Positions 15,728 to 24,704 of a DNA stretch of 64,000 nt are shown in pieces; within the stretch, counting starts at the first letter, position 1; the number at the start of each line of letters is the position of its first letter. Below the pieces are notes generated by a model. It saw only the letters and a program-made list of their open reading frames with translations, made no database searches and had not been told where the DNA came from. The translations under genes and the position numbers were made by a program. Location: positions 1 to 64,000 of the forward strand of contig NZ_JBITLV010000006.1 of assembly GCF_044465595.1 (NCBI RefSeq). The letters are read 5' to 3'. The stretch comes from Spongisporangium articulatum (lineage in GTDB: Bacteria > Actinomycetota > Actinomycetes > Actinomycetales > Kineosporiaceae).

Positions 15728-16480
15728 TTACCCCACGATGAGCCCCGGCTGCTGCCGATAACCTGACTGGGCCCTCCTCGTCACGTAGACCCGGTGGGCC
15801 ATGATCACGACGGCCAACCAGGACGTCGCCAGCAGCCAGGCGACCAGGACGTCCGTCAGCCAGTGGTGGCCGAGGTAGATCCGGGTCAGGCCCATCGTCA
15901 CGGCGAATCCGCCGGCCACCGCGACCGTCAGGGTGCGCGACCACGTCCGGCGCTGCCGGATGACGACGAGATAGGCCACGATCCCGGCCAGGGCCCAGGC
16001 GTTCAGGGCGTGCCCGCTCGGGAACGAGTAGGTCGTCTCGAACGGCGGGACGGCGTCGGCGAACGGCGGGCGCGGGCGGGCGACGACCGCCTTGCCGACC
16101 ATCGTCATCGCCAGGGAGCCCAGACCGGTGATCAGGGTCAGGACCGGCGGCAGCCACCAACGCCACCAGGCCGCGAGCGTGAGGGCCGCGACCGTGGCCA
16201 GCACCGGCATTCCGACCGTGCCGCCCAGCCAGGTGTAGTCGGTGATGATCCGGTCGGCGGCGGGCGTCCGCAGCGAGACCGCGGCCTGCAGCACGGCCGG
16301 GTCGAGCGAGGCGACCCCGTCCGCCTCCACGACGGCGTCGTACACCTCCGCGGCGGCGGCGGTGAGCAGGAGGACCAGCGTCAGGCCGGCGCCCAGCGTG
16401 ACGGCCAGGAGCGGTTCGGACCGCAGGAACGCGAGGGCGGCCCGCGCGCGCGGTCGGCTCCGGGTGCTGGTCTCGCTCAA
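15728..16480 (-). CDS. PAP2-superfamily lipid phosphatase
   Basis: This 250-residue membrane phosphatase has the three catalytic motifs of the PAP2 family: K-x6-RP (Lys130 to Pro138), PSGH (154-157) and R-x5-H-x3-D (Arg200, His206, Asp210). It has five or six hydrophobic helices. Such enzymes dephosphorylate phosphatidic acid, undecaprenyl pyrophosphate or phosphatidylglycerol phosphate on the outer membrane face; the substrate here is not determined. The start is a TTG at 16480 with GGAGCG upstream, giving MSETSTRSRP. Confidence 0.88.
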   Translation of the reverse strand: MSETSTRSRPRARAALAFLRSEPLLAVTLGAGLTLVLLLTAAAAEVYDAVVEADGVASLDPAVLQAAVSLRTPAADRIITDYTWLGGTVGMPVLATVAALTLAAWWRWWLPPVLTLITGLGSLAMTMVGKAVVARPRPPFADAVPPFETTYSFPSGHALNAWALAGIVAYLVVIRQRRTWSRTLTVAVAGGFAVTMGLTRIYLGHHWLTDVLVAWLLATSWLAVVIMAHRVYVTRRAQSGYRQQPGLIVG

Positions 16481-16585
16481 TCGTCGCTCCCTGGTCCACG
16501 AGGTCTGGCACAGTTGCCGTCCGCTGGTTACTGACGAGTCAACGAAGACGGCCGCCGAATGGTGTCGGCGGAAGAGGTGGGCAGG

Positions 16586-18301
16586 ATGCCGGAGGTCAGC
16601 AGGCGCACCGCGCTCGCGGGGCTGGGTCTGGGGGCGGCGGAGGTCGCGGCCCGGGCCGGTCTCGCCCGGCCGTCCGGTTCGGCGCGGCGCGGGCCGTCCC
16701 ACCGGGAGGTGACGACTCGCGCCCTCGTCATCGGCAGCGGCGTCGGGGGCGCCATCACCGCGTTCCGGCTGTCGCAGGCGGGCGTGCAGACCCTGGTGCT
16801 CGAGCGCGGCCGCCGCTGGGCCGTCACCCCGCGGGGTAACACCTTCGCCAGCACCGAGCGGCTCGACGGGCGCGCCCTCTACCTCGAGCCGCGGGCCGGT
16901 CGGCACGGCCGGATGAAGGGCCGGACGAACCTGGGCGTCGTGGAGATCGTGCCCGGCGACGGCCTGCCGGTGGTGCGCGGGGCCGGCGTCGGGGGCGGCA
17001 CCCTGGTCTACGCGGGCGCCACGATCAGGCCGGGGGAGGCCGTGTTCCGGCGGATTCTGCCCACCGTCGGCTGGGAGTCGATGGACGCCGAGTACTACCC
17101 CCGCGCGGCTCGCCGGTTGCGCGCGACCCCGCTGCCGCAGGACCTGCTGAACCACCCGCACTGGACGGGGGTGCGCGAGTTCCTGGCCATGGGGCGGGCC
17201 GCCGGGCTGCGGACGGAGCTGGTGCGCCAGACCGTCGACTGGGACGTCGTCCGGCAGGAACTGGCCGGGACGCGGGTCCCGGCCCTGAGCGCGGGCCAGT
17301 ACCTGCTCGGGGTGAACAGCGGGGCCCGGAACTCGGTGGACCGGACGTACCTGGCCGACGCCGAGCGCACCGGCCTGGTCACGGTGGCTCCGCTGCACCG
17401 GGTGACCGGCCTGACCTTCGACGCCGCCCGGCGCCGGTATCGCGTGGCCGTCGAACGGCTCGACGAGCACGGCGCGGTGGCCGAGTACCTCACCGTCACG
17501 GCCGGCAGTGTGTTCTGCGCGGCCGGCTCGGTGGGCACGGCCCAGCTGCTGGTCGCGGCTCGGCAGACGGGCGCGCTGCCGGAACTGAACGAGCACGTCG
17601 GGCGCCACTGGGGCGGCAACGGTGACGCGGGCTGGTTCTACCTGAACGTGCCCGGAGCCGGGGGAGGACGGCAGGGCGGTGGCATCAGTGCCGCCGTCCG
17701 CGACGAGAGCGACCCCGCCGCGCCGGTGACGCTCGAGCAGGCCGGGGTCCCCGTGCCGCTCAAGACGCATGCCATGCCGGTGCTCGGCATGGGCTTCTGC
17801 GCGCCCGCCGGTGAGTTCCGGTTCCACCCGGCCACCGGTGCCGTTCGCCCGACCTGGCCCGCCGCGGTCGAGCCGACCGACGCGGCGGGTCTGCGGCGGA
17901 TGGCCCTCACGCTCCGGGCGGGCTCGCACTCGACGAGACCGGGACCGTTGGCTCCTCTGGAGGGAGCTCTCGCCCGACTGGCCGGCGACGTCGGCCGGTT
18001 GACCGACAGGCTCGGGCTCTCGCCGTCCCAGAACGGCGTGCTGCGGGCGCTGCTCGGCATCCCGCGCGGCGGCGTGGACGCCACCTCCGTGAGGTTCACC
18101 GGGCATCCCCTGGGCGGTGCGGTGCTGGACGCGGCCTGCGACAACCACGGGCGGCTGCGCGGCTACCCCGGGCTCTACGTCATGGACGCGGCGCTGATCC
18201 CGGCCTCGACCGGTGGGGTGAACCCCACCTGGACCATCGCCGCGCTCGTCGAACGATGCCTCGACACGGTGCTGCGCGAGGACGTCGGGCGTCTGGTCTG
18301 A
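16586..18301 (+). CDS. Tat-exported GMC oxidoreductase (cholesterol-oxidase-like)
   Basis: This 571-residue FAD enzyme belongs to the glucose-methanol-choline family, closest in layout to cholesterol oxidase/ChoD. The N-terminus SRRTALAGLGLGAA is a Tat signal. ALVIGSGVGGAITAFRL is the FAD dinucleotide fold and RGAGVGGGTLVYAG the GMC signature. The C-terminal GHPLGGAV ... VNPTWTIAALVER has the usual active-site His and Asn. ATG 16586 is chosen over 16559 because GAGG lies eight bases upstream and the Tat motif then sits at the start. The substrate is unknown, likely a sterol or other alcohol outside the cell. Confidence 0.85.
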   Translation: MPEVSRRTALAGLGLGAAEVAARAGLARPSGSARRGPSHREVTTRALVIGSGVGGAITAFRLSQAGVQTLVLERGRRWAVTPRGNTFASTERLDGRALYLEPRAGRHGRMKGRTNLGVVEIVPGDGLPVVRGAGVGGGTLVYAGATIRPGEAVFRRILPTVGWESMDAEYYPRAARRLRATPLPQDLLNHPHWTGVREFLAMGRAAGLRTELVRQTVDWDVVRQELAGTRVPALSAGQYLLGVNSGARNSVDRTYLADAERTGLVTVAPLHRVTGLTFDAARRRYRVAVERLDEHGAVAEYLTVTAGSVFCAAGSVGTAQLLVAARQTGALPELNEHVGRHWGGNGDAGWFYLNVPGAGGGRQGGGISAAVRDESDPAAPVTLEQAGVPVPLKTHAMPVLGMGFCAPAGEFRFHPATGAVRPTWPAAVEPTDAAGLRRMALTLRAGSHSTRPGPLAPLEGALARLAGDVGRLTDRLGLSPSQNGVLRALLGIPRGGVDATSVRFTGHPLGGAVLDAACDNHGRLRGYPGLYVMDAALIPASTGGVNPTWTIAALVERCLDTVLREDVGRLV

Positions 18302-18325
18302 CGCTGGTGGCGAGCCCGGGTCAGA
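18297..18325. terminator. Small hairpin spanning both stop codons of a convergent pair
   Basis: TCTGAC (18297-18302) and GTCAGA (18320-18325) are complementary with a 17-base loop. The TGA stop of the GMC gene and the TGA stop of lysR on the other strand lie inside the two arms. The stem is only six base pairs and there is no T-tract, so terminator function is uncertain. Confidence 0.35.
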
Positions 18326-19220
18326 ACGCCCCGGGCTGGGGTTCGCGCTCGGCCAGCAGGTCCAGGAACGCCTGCACGGCCCGGCTGAGCGGGCGGCCGG
18401 CCGCGGTGGCGACGTACAGGGACCACTCGATCTCCGGGTCCGGCCGGCGCTCGACGACCCGCTCCTCACGCGGGTGGAGCACGCGCGGGACGACGGCGAC
18501 GCCCAACCCGGCGCCGACGTAGTCGGGCACCACCGTCAGGTCCGAGACCTCCACCGTCACGTGCCGGGTCGCGCCCAGGGCCCGGAACCGCCGGTCCACC
18601 TCCATCCGGTTGCCGAACCCGCTGAGGGTGTCGACGAAGGCCTCCCCGGCCAGTTCGTCGAGGGCCAGCGGGCTCTCCTCACCGGCGAGCCGGTGGTCGT
18701 GGGGGAGCAGGACGACGAACGGCAGCCGGGCCAGCTCCCGGCAGGTCAGGCCGCCCAGTTCGGAGGCCGGCAGGCCGATCAGGGCGATGTCCAGACGGCC
18801 GTTGCGCAGATCCTCCGCCAGCCCGCTGGAGCCGGTGGGTGAGGCTCGCAACTGGACGTCGACCGCCGGGTGCCGGGCGTGGAAGTCGCCGCACAGCCCG
18901 GGCAGGTCGACGAGACCCAGGCCGGTCAGGGTGCCGACGCGGACGTGCCCGCGCAGCACCGCGGAGGACTCCCGGACGGCGTCGCGGGCGTGGGCCTCCG
19001 CGGCGAGCACGGCCCGGGCCTCCGGCAGGAACGCCTCGCCGGCGGCGGACAGCGTGACCCGGCGGGTGGACCGGTCGAACAGGCTGGCGTCGAGATCGGC
19101 TTCCAGCGCCTTGATCCCTGCCGACACCGTCGACTGGGCCGCGAAGACCCGGGCGGCCGCGGTCGTGAAGTTCAGTTCCTCGGCGACGGCCAGGAAGTAC
19201 TCGATCTGACGGGTGTCCAC
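18321..19220 (-). CDS. LysR-family regulator
   Basis: This 299-residue regulator has an N-terminal winged helix-turn-helix (IEYFLAVAEELNFTTAAARVFAAQSTVSAGIKALE) and a periplasmic-binding-like effector domain. The start GTG 19220 lies six bases after TATATT read on the minus strand, a leaderless arrangement. It is divergent from an MFS transporter gene 83 bp away, with a T-N11-A palindrome between them, so it very probably controls that transporter and itself. The effector is unknown. Confidence 0.9.
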   Translation of the reverse strand: MDTRQIEYFLAVAEELNFTTAAARVFAAQSTVSAGIKALEADLDASLFDRSTRRVTLSAAGEAFLPEARAVLAAEAHARDAVRESSAVLRGHVRVGTLTGLGLVDLPGLCGDFHARHPAVDVQLRASPTGSSGLAEDLRNGRLDIALIGLPASELGGLTCRELARLPFVVLLPHDHRLAGEESPLALDELAGEAFVDTLSGFGNRMEVDRRFRALGATRHVTVEVSDLTVVPDYVGAGLGVAVVPRVLHPREERVVERRPDPEIEWSLYVATAAGRPLSRAVQAFLDLLAEREPQPGAF

Positions 19221-19226
19221 GAGAGC

Positions 19227-19246
19227 AATATATCGGTGTCGCCGAT
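19227..19246 (-). promoter_or_regulatory. LysR promoter and T-N11-A operator
   Basis: ATCGGTGTCGCCGAT (19232-19246) is a perfect inverted repeat, ATCGG-N5-CCGAT, containing the LysR consensus T-N11-A. It abuts the -10 box TATATT (minus strand, 19227-19232), which stands six bases from the GTG start. Binding here would block lysR and act on the divergent MFS promoter. Confidence 0.65.
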
Positions 19247-19303
19247 TGCTGCCATGAGCGACATTCGTTGGACTCGATCGACGGATCGCAGGATGCTCGT
19301 CGC

Positions 19304-20533
19304 ATGTCCACTGACACCCTCACTCGTGCGGCCGCGCCGGCCCGGCCGCGTCCGCTCGTCACGCACGGCGCCGGCTTCTGGGTCGTGGGCTGGGCCTTCC
19401 TGGTGGCCATGGCCTTCTCGACGGTGCCCACCCCGCTGTACGCGATCTACCAGGCCCGGGACGGCTTCCCGACGTACGTCGTCACCATCGTCTTCGCCTC
19501 CTACGCCGTCGGCGTCTCCGCCAGCCTGTACCTGGCGGGTCACCTCTCGGACTGGTTCGGACGGCGGCCCGTCGTCCTGATCGCGCTGCTGACCGAGGTG
19601 CTCTCGGCGGCCGTCTTCCTGCTCTGGCAGTCGGTTCCCGCGCTTGTCGTCGCCCGCTTCGTCGGCGGACTCGGGATCGGCGTCCTGACCGCAACGGCCA
19701 CCGCCCACCTGGCCGAACTGAACGCCACCGCACGTCCCGGCCGGGGCCGCCGGGCCGTCACCGTCGCCACCGGGGTCAACCTGGGCGGCCTCGCGGTCGG
19801 CCCGCTGATCGGCGGCGTCCTCGCCCAGTACGTGACCCGCCCGTTGGAGACGCCCTACGCGATCTTCCTCGTGCTGCTGGTCGTGTCCGCGCTCGCCGTG
19901 GCCGTGGTGCCCGAGACCGTCGAGCGGCCCGCGGAACGCCCGGCCTACCGCCCCCAGCAGGTCCGGCTACCGGGCGAGACCCGGTCGACGTTCGCGGCCG
20001 CCGCCGTCGGTGCCGCCGCGGCCTTCTCCGTGATGGGCCTCTTCATGTCGCTGGCCCCGACCGTCCTGGCCGGCACTCTGCACGTAACGTCCCGGCTGGC
20101 CGCCGGCGCGGTCGCCTTCTCCGTGCTGGCCGCGGCCACCGTCGCGCAACTGGCCCTCGGTGGCCTGACCCCGCGCCGCCAGCTGTCGATCGGCCTCGTC
20201 GTCATGCCGGCCGGTCTCGTGCTCATCGCCGCGAGCGTGGCCGCCGCGGTCACCTGGCTCTTCGTGGCCGGGGCGGTCGTCGCGGGCGTCGGCCTCGGGC
20301 TGGTGTTCAAGGCCGCCGCCGCCACGGCGGCCGGGCTGGCCGCCCCGCAGGCGCGCGGCGAGACGATGGCCGCCTTCTTCCTGATCGCCTACGTGGGCCT
20401 GGCGGTACCGGTGCTGCTCATCGGCGCGGCCCTCAGCCAGTTCGAGACCCGTCCCGTGGTGCTGGTCTTCACCGCCGTCGTGGGCGTGGCCGTCGTCGGC
20501 GCGGGCCTGAAGGTCCTGCGGGCACTGCGCTGA
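19304..20533 (+). CDS. MFS transporter
   Basis: This 409-residue major facilitator has about 12 membrane helices. The loop between helices 2 and 3 reads GHLSDWFGRRPV, the MFS signature, and ARFVGGLGIGVLTATATAHLAEL is the helix 4-5 motif. Drug or metabolite efflux is likely; the substrate cannot be read from sequence. ATG 19304 is chosen over a TTG at 19268. The divergent LysR gene probably regulates it. Confidence 0.87.
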   Translation: MSTDTLTRAAAPARPRPLVTHGAGFWVVGWAFLVAMAFSTVPTPLYAIYQARDGFPTYVVTIVFASYAVGVSASLYLAGHLSDWFGRRPVVLIALLTEVLSAAVFLLWQSVPALVVARFVGGLGIGVLTATATAHLAELNATARPGRGRRAVTVATGVNLGGLAVGPLIGGVLAQYVTRPLETPYAIFLVLLVVSALAVAVVPETVERPAERPAYRPQQVRLPGETRSTFAAAAVGAAAAFSVMGLFMSLAPTVLAGTLHVTSRLAAGAVAFSVLAAATVAQLALGGLTPRRQLSIGLVVMPAGLVLIAASVAAAVTWLFVAGAVVAGVGLGLVFKAAAATAAGLAAPQARGETMAAFFLIAYVGLAVPVLLIGAALSQFETRPVVLVFTAVVGVAVVGAGLKVLRALR

Positions 20534-20572
20534 CGTCGCCGCTCTGACGGTGAGGAGCGCCCGGCGACGTCA
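20531..20572. terminator. Bidirectional hairpin terminator carrying both stop codons
   Basis: TGACGTCGCCG (20531-20541) is perfectly complementary to CGGCGACGTCA (20562-20572), an 11-bp GC-rich stem with a 20-base loop. The first TGA is the stop of the MFS gene, and the last TCA is the stop of the convergent hydrolase gene. It probably ends transcription from both sides, though no T-tract follows. Confidence 0.65.
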
Positions 20573-21583
20573 CGGCGTCGTCGGGTGCTCCTTCATCCAG
20601 GCGTCGAGGCGGTCGTAGGCCTGCCGCCGCGGTTCGGCGAGGGACAGGAAGATGTCGTGCCGGGCGTCCGGGACGGCGACCGTCGTGACGTCGGCACCGA
20701 GACTGCCCGCCCAGTGCGCGATCTGGCGCACGTCGAGCACCAGGTCGGCCCGGTCGCTGGCCTCGGTGTACGTCGGTTTGAAGCTGGTCTTGTCGGAGTG
20801 CAGCACCAGGGTCGGGACGCCGACCTCCACCCCACGGTGCACGGTTGCATGGCCCCGGCGCACGGCGTTGAGCCAGCCGATCGTGACCGGGAACCCGGAC
20901 AGCGGTTTCAGGTCGACGTCGTAATCCCACTCGCCGCTCTTGCTGAGGTGCAGCGTGTCGCCGTAGACGCTCTCGGGCAGCTTCAGCGCGCGGAAGGGTC
21001 GCACCAGGGCGAGGACGCGCAGCAGCCAGGTCACCGGGCCCCGCATCACGGGCGGTCCCTGGAGGTCGAGCCAGGGGCTGTTCAGCACCAGGCGCCTGAC
21101 CGGTGACGGGCGGCCCGCGCGGCGTTGCCGGTCGAGGTAGAGCGGGGCGATCAGCCCGCCGGTGGAGTGTGCGACCAGCGTGACCGGCAGGCCGGGGTGA
21201 GCGGCCTCGATCAGGGCCAGGGTGCGGTCGAGCTCGTCGTCGTACAGCTCGAGCGTCGAGCAGTAGTGGGCCGTCTGGCCCGGACGCCGGGCGCGGCCGC
21301 ACTTGCGCAGGTCCAGCCCGTAGAAAGCCTGGCCCCGCGCGTCGAAGAAGTCGGCCAACTCCCTCTGGAAGAAGTAGTCCGAGAACCCGTGCACGTAGAG
21401 CGCGACGCCGGTGACGTCGTCCGGTGCGGAAGGGGCGCGCCGGACGACGACCGCCGCGACGCGGCCCTCGCCGTCCGGGTCCCGGCCGAGGTCGAACGTG
21501 TGCTGTTCGTACCCGGCGCCCAGGATGTCGGGCTGCCAAGTCGGGTCGGTCTGTCGGGCCAGGTCGGTCACGTGAGCGATCAT
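20570..21583 (-). CDS. Alpha/beta hydrolase, lysophospholipase-like
   Basis: This 337-residue serine hydrolase has a YVHGFSDYF oxyanion-hole region near residue 65, nucleophile Ser140 in VAHSTGG, an acidic residue in LHSDKTSF and a late PDARHDIFLS with the catalytic His. It is shaped like monoacylglycerol lipase/lysophospholipase. It has no signal peptide. Its ATG at 21583 is only six bases from the start codon of the divergent oxygenase gene, so its promoter must lie inside that gene. Confidence 0.85.
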   Translation of the reverse strand: MIAHVTDLARQTDPTWQPDILGAGYEQHTFDLGRDPDGEGRVAAVVVRRAPSAPDDVTGVALYVHGFSDYFFQRELADFFDARGQAFYGLDLRKCGRARRPGQTAHYCSTLELYDDELDRTLALIEAAHPGLPVTLVAHSTGGLIAPLYLDRQRRAGRPSPVRRLVLNSPWLDLQGPPVMRGPVTWLLRVLALVRPFRALKLPESVYGDTLHLSKSGEWDYDVDLKPLSGFPVTIGWLNAVRRGHATVHRGVEVGVPTLVLHSDKTSFKPTYTEASDRADLVLDVRQIAHWAGSLGADVTTVAVPDARHDIFLSLAEPRRQAYDRLDAWMKEHPTTP

Positions 21584-21589
21584 CGCACC

Positions 21590-22582
21590 ATGCACCTGCC
21601 GATCCTCGACCTGTCCCAGCTCGACGCCGGTGAGGCCGCCGCGACCTCCTTTCGGGACGCGCTGCGTGAGGCGACGCACCACGTCGGCTTCTTCTACCTG
21701 GTGGGGCACGGCATCCCGGACGACGTCACCGTGCGGGCGTTCGCGGCCGCCGAGCGGTTCTTCGCGCTCCCGCTCGAGGAGAAGACCGCCGTCCAGATGC
21801 TGAACAGCCCGCACTTCCGCGGGTACACGCGCACCGGGGGAGAGTTCACGCAGGGGCGCGTCGACTGGCGGGAACAGATCGACCTCGGTCCGGACCGGGA
21901 GGCCGTGGACGACGGGGGCGCGCCGGCGTTCATGCGGCTGCAGGGCCCCAACCAGTGGCCCGCGGCCCAACCCGAGCTGCGCGAGGTGTTCACCGACTGG
22001 GCGCAGCGGTGCTCGGAGGTGGCCATCCGCCTGATGCGCTCGTGGGCCCTGGCTCTCGGGAGCCCCCAGGACGTGTTCGACGCCGCGTTCGCGCCCGACC
22101 CGTCGTACCTGATGAAGTTGATCCGCTACCCGGGGCGCGCTGAGGAGGACGGGCAGGGCGTCGGGGCGCACAAGGACACCGGCGTCCTGACGTTGCTCAT
22201 GGTCGAACCTGGGAAGGACGGCCTGCAGGTCGGCTACGAGGAGGGCTGGATCGACGCGCCGGCGGTGCCCGGTGCGTTCGTGGTGAACATCGGTGAGCTG
22301 ATGGAACACGCCACCGGCGGGTACCTGAAAGCGACCGTGCACCGGGTCGTCTCGCCGCCGCTCGATCAGACGCGCGTGTCGATCCCGTTCTTCTTCAACC
22401 CGGCCCTCGATTCGACGTTCCCCACGCTGACCCTGCCGCCCGAGCTGGCCGCTCAGGCGCGCGGCGTGACCGACGACCCGGACAACGTCATCACCGGCAC
22501 TCTGGGCGCGAACATGCTGAAGTCCCGCCTGCGCGCCCACCCGGACGTCGCCGCCGCCCACCACGCAGACCTGCTCGCTTGA
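21590..22582 (+). CDS. 2-oxoglutarate/Fe(II)-dependent oxygenase (isopenicillin-N-synthase-like)
   Basis: This 330-residue oxygenase has iron ligands His194, Asp196 (GAHKDTG) and His251 (ATVHRV), and Arg262 in RVSIPFFF binds 2-oxoglutarate. The N-terminal HVGFFYLVGHGIPD is the DIOX_N signature. Relatives hydroxylate small molecules or make ethylene; the substrate is unknown. The start ATG 21590 lacks a Shine-Dalgarno sequence, and a GATCAT box six bases upstream suggests a leaderless message promoted from within the divergent hydrolase gene. Confidence 0.88.
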   Translation: MHLPILDLSQLDAGEAAATSFRDALREATHHVGFFYLVGHGIPDDVTVRAFAAAERFFALPLEEKTAVQMLNSPHFRGYTRTGGEFTQGRVDWREQIDLGPDREAVDDGGAPAFMRLQGPNQWPAAQPELREVFTDWAQRCSEVAIRLMRSWALALGSPQDVFDAAFAPDPSYLMKLIRYPGRAEEDGQGVGAHKDTGVLTLLMVEPGKDGLQVGYEEGWIDAPAVPGAFVVNIGELMEHATGGYLKATVHRVVSPPLDQTRVSIPFFFNPALDSTFPTLTLPPELAAQARGVTDDPDNVITGTLGANMLKSRLRAHPDVAAAHHADLLA

Positions 22583-22670
22583 CAGAGCGCGTCTTGGCCG
22601 CTGGACACAGTCCGCCGTCCGCATGATTCTCGAGGACTGGGGCCTGAAGTGACGACGTTACGGGGAGCCC

Positions 22671-23237
22671 ATGGACTGGGTATGGCAGCAACTTGCAGCG
22701 GTAGTTGCCGTGGTTGTAGGTGCGGTGTCGTCGTACGTGACCCTGCGTGCCGGAGAGAAGGCGCGCTGGCAGCGAGAGCTCCCTCTAAGGTGGAACGTTC
22801 ACACACTCGACGCTTACGACGATTATGCCAAGGCAGTGAAAGCCGTCATGGAAGTCGCGCTACGGATCACGAAGAGTCGTGGTTACGCATATCCGGGCCA
22901 GATGATGACACCAGAAGACGGTCTAGTGCGCATGGATTCCTTGGAGTCTGAGCGAGCGGCACGGTGGGAGCGCGTTCTGCTACTTGGTGGCCCAGAGTCG
23001 GTAGCAGCTGCCCGGAGGTGGCATCAAACCGTATGGGCTCTTGAACGAATCGCCCGGGGGACCGAGCTTCCAAGCCATGAAGCGTTCGCGAATCTGATCG
23101 CGGAAAACTCCATCACAAGAGAGCATTTCTACGCGGCGGCAAGAACTGAGCTTGGCATTCTGGGTGCCCTACCGCCAGCCAACCATGTCTGGATCTACGG
23201 CCAAGAGCATGGTCAACGAGCACCCGACGCAGAGTGA
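22671..23237 (+). CDS. Hypothetical membrane-anchored protein, atypical base composition
   Basis: This 188-residue protein has one N-terminal membrane helix (WQQLAAVVAVVVGAVSSYVTL) followed by a charged helical region with WRVLLL/ARRWHQTVWALERIA-like amphipathic segments. GGGGAG lies six bases before ATG 22671. Codons use A and T in third position far more than neighbouring genes (for example AAT, GAA and ACA), which suggests recent acquisition. I do not recognise a family; single-helix proteins of this sort occur near mobile genes in actinobacteria. Confidence 0.6.
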   Translation: MDWVWQQLAAVVAVVVGAVSSYVTLRAGEKARWQRELPLRWNVHTLDAYDDYAKAVKAVMEVALRITKSRGYAYPGQMMTPEDGLVRMDSLESERAARWERVLLLGGPESVAAARRWHQTVWALERIARGTELPSHEAFANLIAENSITREHFYAAARTELGILGALPPANHVWIYGQEHGQRAPDAE

Positions 23238-23261
23238 TGTGGCCGATGGCTAGGGCGGTGC

Positions 23262-24629
23262 TCAGCCGCAGCATCGACCGTCGGTGCGTGCTGCGCCGAC
23301 GGTGAGCAGGTTGGTGCCCACCGCGATAACCGCGGCGTGTGAGGGCGTACCGAGGCTCACCGGTTCCGGGATCGGGTCGGCGCAGCAGACTCCTGTCTCG
23401 GGGAGGTCGAGCTGCACGTCGCGGGCCTCCCCCCAGTCGCCGGCCAGGGCCGCGGTGACGGAGCGGACCTGCTCGTAGCCGGTGGCCAGCAGGAAGGTGG
23501 GGGCGCGGCCGTAACTCTTCATACCGACCGCGTAGTAGCCGGTTTCGGGATGCGTGAGCTGGTCGACCCCGTGCGGAGGGACCGTCCCGCAGGAGTGTTC
23601 GTTGGGGTCGATGAGGGGTGCGAGGTCGCGGGTCGACTCCAGAATCGGGTCGAGGTCGATGCGTAGCTCGGTGGCGAAGGAGAAGTCGGCCCGGAAGCCG
23701 GTGGCCACGACGACCCGATCGGCGGCGAGCGTGCGTTCGGTGCTCGTGTCGCCGCCCGGCGCACGACCGGTGACCAGCAGTCGGCCGTCCTGCTCGTGGA
23801 CGGCGACCGCATGGAACCCGGTGACGACCTCGGCCTGGCCGGCGTCGACGAGCCGGTGGAGTTCGTGACCCAGTTCGCCCCGGGCGGGCAGTTCGTCGGC
23901 GGTCTCGCCACCGAACGCCTTGTCGGCGGAGTCGCGCCGCAGGGCCCAGGTGATGCGGGTGCCGGGCTCGGCCTGCGCCAACTCGGCCAGGGACAGCAGG
24001 GTGTTGGCCGCCGAGTGTCCGGCGCCGACGACCAGGGTGTGCCGCCCGGCGAAGAGACCTCGGTCGGCGCCCAGCACGTCGGGCATGGCCGGGTCGAGGC
24101 GCCCGGCTAGGGCGCGCTCACCGCGGGCCGGAAGACCGTTGGCGCCCAACGGGTTCGGTGTGAACCAGGTGCCGGTCGCGTCGATCACGGCCCGGGCCAG
24201 GAGCTCGGACTCGTCCTCGAGGCGCACCAGGAAGGGGACGCCGTCCCGGTCGGCGGTCCGCACCCGGTCGAGGCCTTCCCGGGCGATGCCCGTGACGCGG
24301 GCCCCGTACCGGATGTGCGGTGCGAGGGCCGGGTGCTCGGCCAGCGGCCGGAGGTAGCGGGCGACGAGGTCGGCGCCCGTGGGCAGGTCCTCGGCGGGCG
24401 GTTCCTGCCAGCCGGTCGGCTCCAGCAGGCGTCGCGCCGCGGCGTCCGTGCTGAACCGCCACGGGCTGAAGAACCGGACGTGGCTCCACTCGCGCACGGC
24501 GGCGCCGGGACCGTCGCCCGCTTCGAGGACCACGAACGGCAGGCCGCGTTCGTGCAGCTGGGCCGCGGCCGCCAGACCGACCGGCCCGGCGCCGATCACG
24601 GCGACGGGCAGCGAAGCAGGTAGGGACAT
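23262..24629 (-). CDS. FAD/NADPH flavoprotein of the ars locus (ArsO-like)
   Basis: This 455-residue flavin monooxygenase-like protein has VAVIGAGPVGLAAAAQL as FAD fold and TLVVGAGHSAANTLL as NADPH fold, plus VVVATGFRADF. The C-terminal region carries VCCAD and a final CCG, paired cysteines that could bind arsenite. Proteins of this type, called ArsO, are found in Streptomyces arsenic operons, but their reaction is not settled. AAGGAG precedes ATG 24629 by seven bases. It is divergent from arsR with operator-like repeats between them. Confidence 0.75.
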   Translation of the reverse strand: MSLPASLPVAVIGAGPVGLAAAAQLHERGLPFVVLEAGDGPGAAVREWSHVRFFSPWRFSTDAAARRLLEPTGWQEPPAEDLPTGADLVARYLRPLAEHPALAPHIRYGARVTGIAREGLDRVRTADRDGVPFLVRLEDESELLARAVIDATGTWFTPNPLGANGLPARGERALAGRLDPAMPDVLGADRGLFAGRHTLVVGAGHSAANTLLSLAELAQAEPGTRITWALRRDSADKAFGGETADELPARGELGHELHRLVDAGQAEVVTGFHAVAVHEQDGRLLVTGRAPGGDTSTERTLAADRVVVATGFRADFSFATELRIDLDPILESTRDLAPLIDPNEHSCGTVPPHGVDQLTHPETGYYAVGMKSYGRAPTFLLATGYEQVRSVTAALAGDWGEARDVQLDLPETGVCCADPIPEPVSLGTPSHAAVIAVGTNLLTVGAARTDGRCCG

Positions 24630-24653
24630 GTCCCGACTCCTTGTCTAGAAGAT

Positions 24654-24687
24654 TATCTAAGCAGAAGGGTGGATCGATGATTAGATA
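24654..24687. promoter_or_regulatory. Probable ArsR operator between arsO-like gene and arsR
   Basis: TATCTAA (24654-24660) and TTAGATA (24681-24687) form an inverted repeat in an unusually AT-rich patch, and the palindrome AGATATCT overlaps the right arm (24683-24690). The patch lies in the 75-bp gap between the divergent arsO-like and arsR genes, so one repressor could close both promoters. Confidence 0.55.
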
Positions 24688-24704
24688 TCTGTCAAGATAG
24701 AAAC

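Noticed and set aside
16559..16585. Upstream start for the GMC oxidoreductase
   Set aside because: It would place nine residues before the Tat motif and has no ribosome site; ATG 16586 has one.
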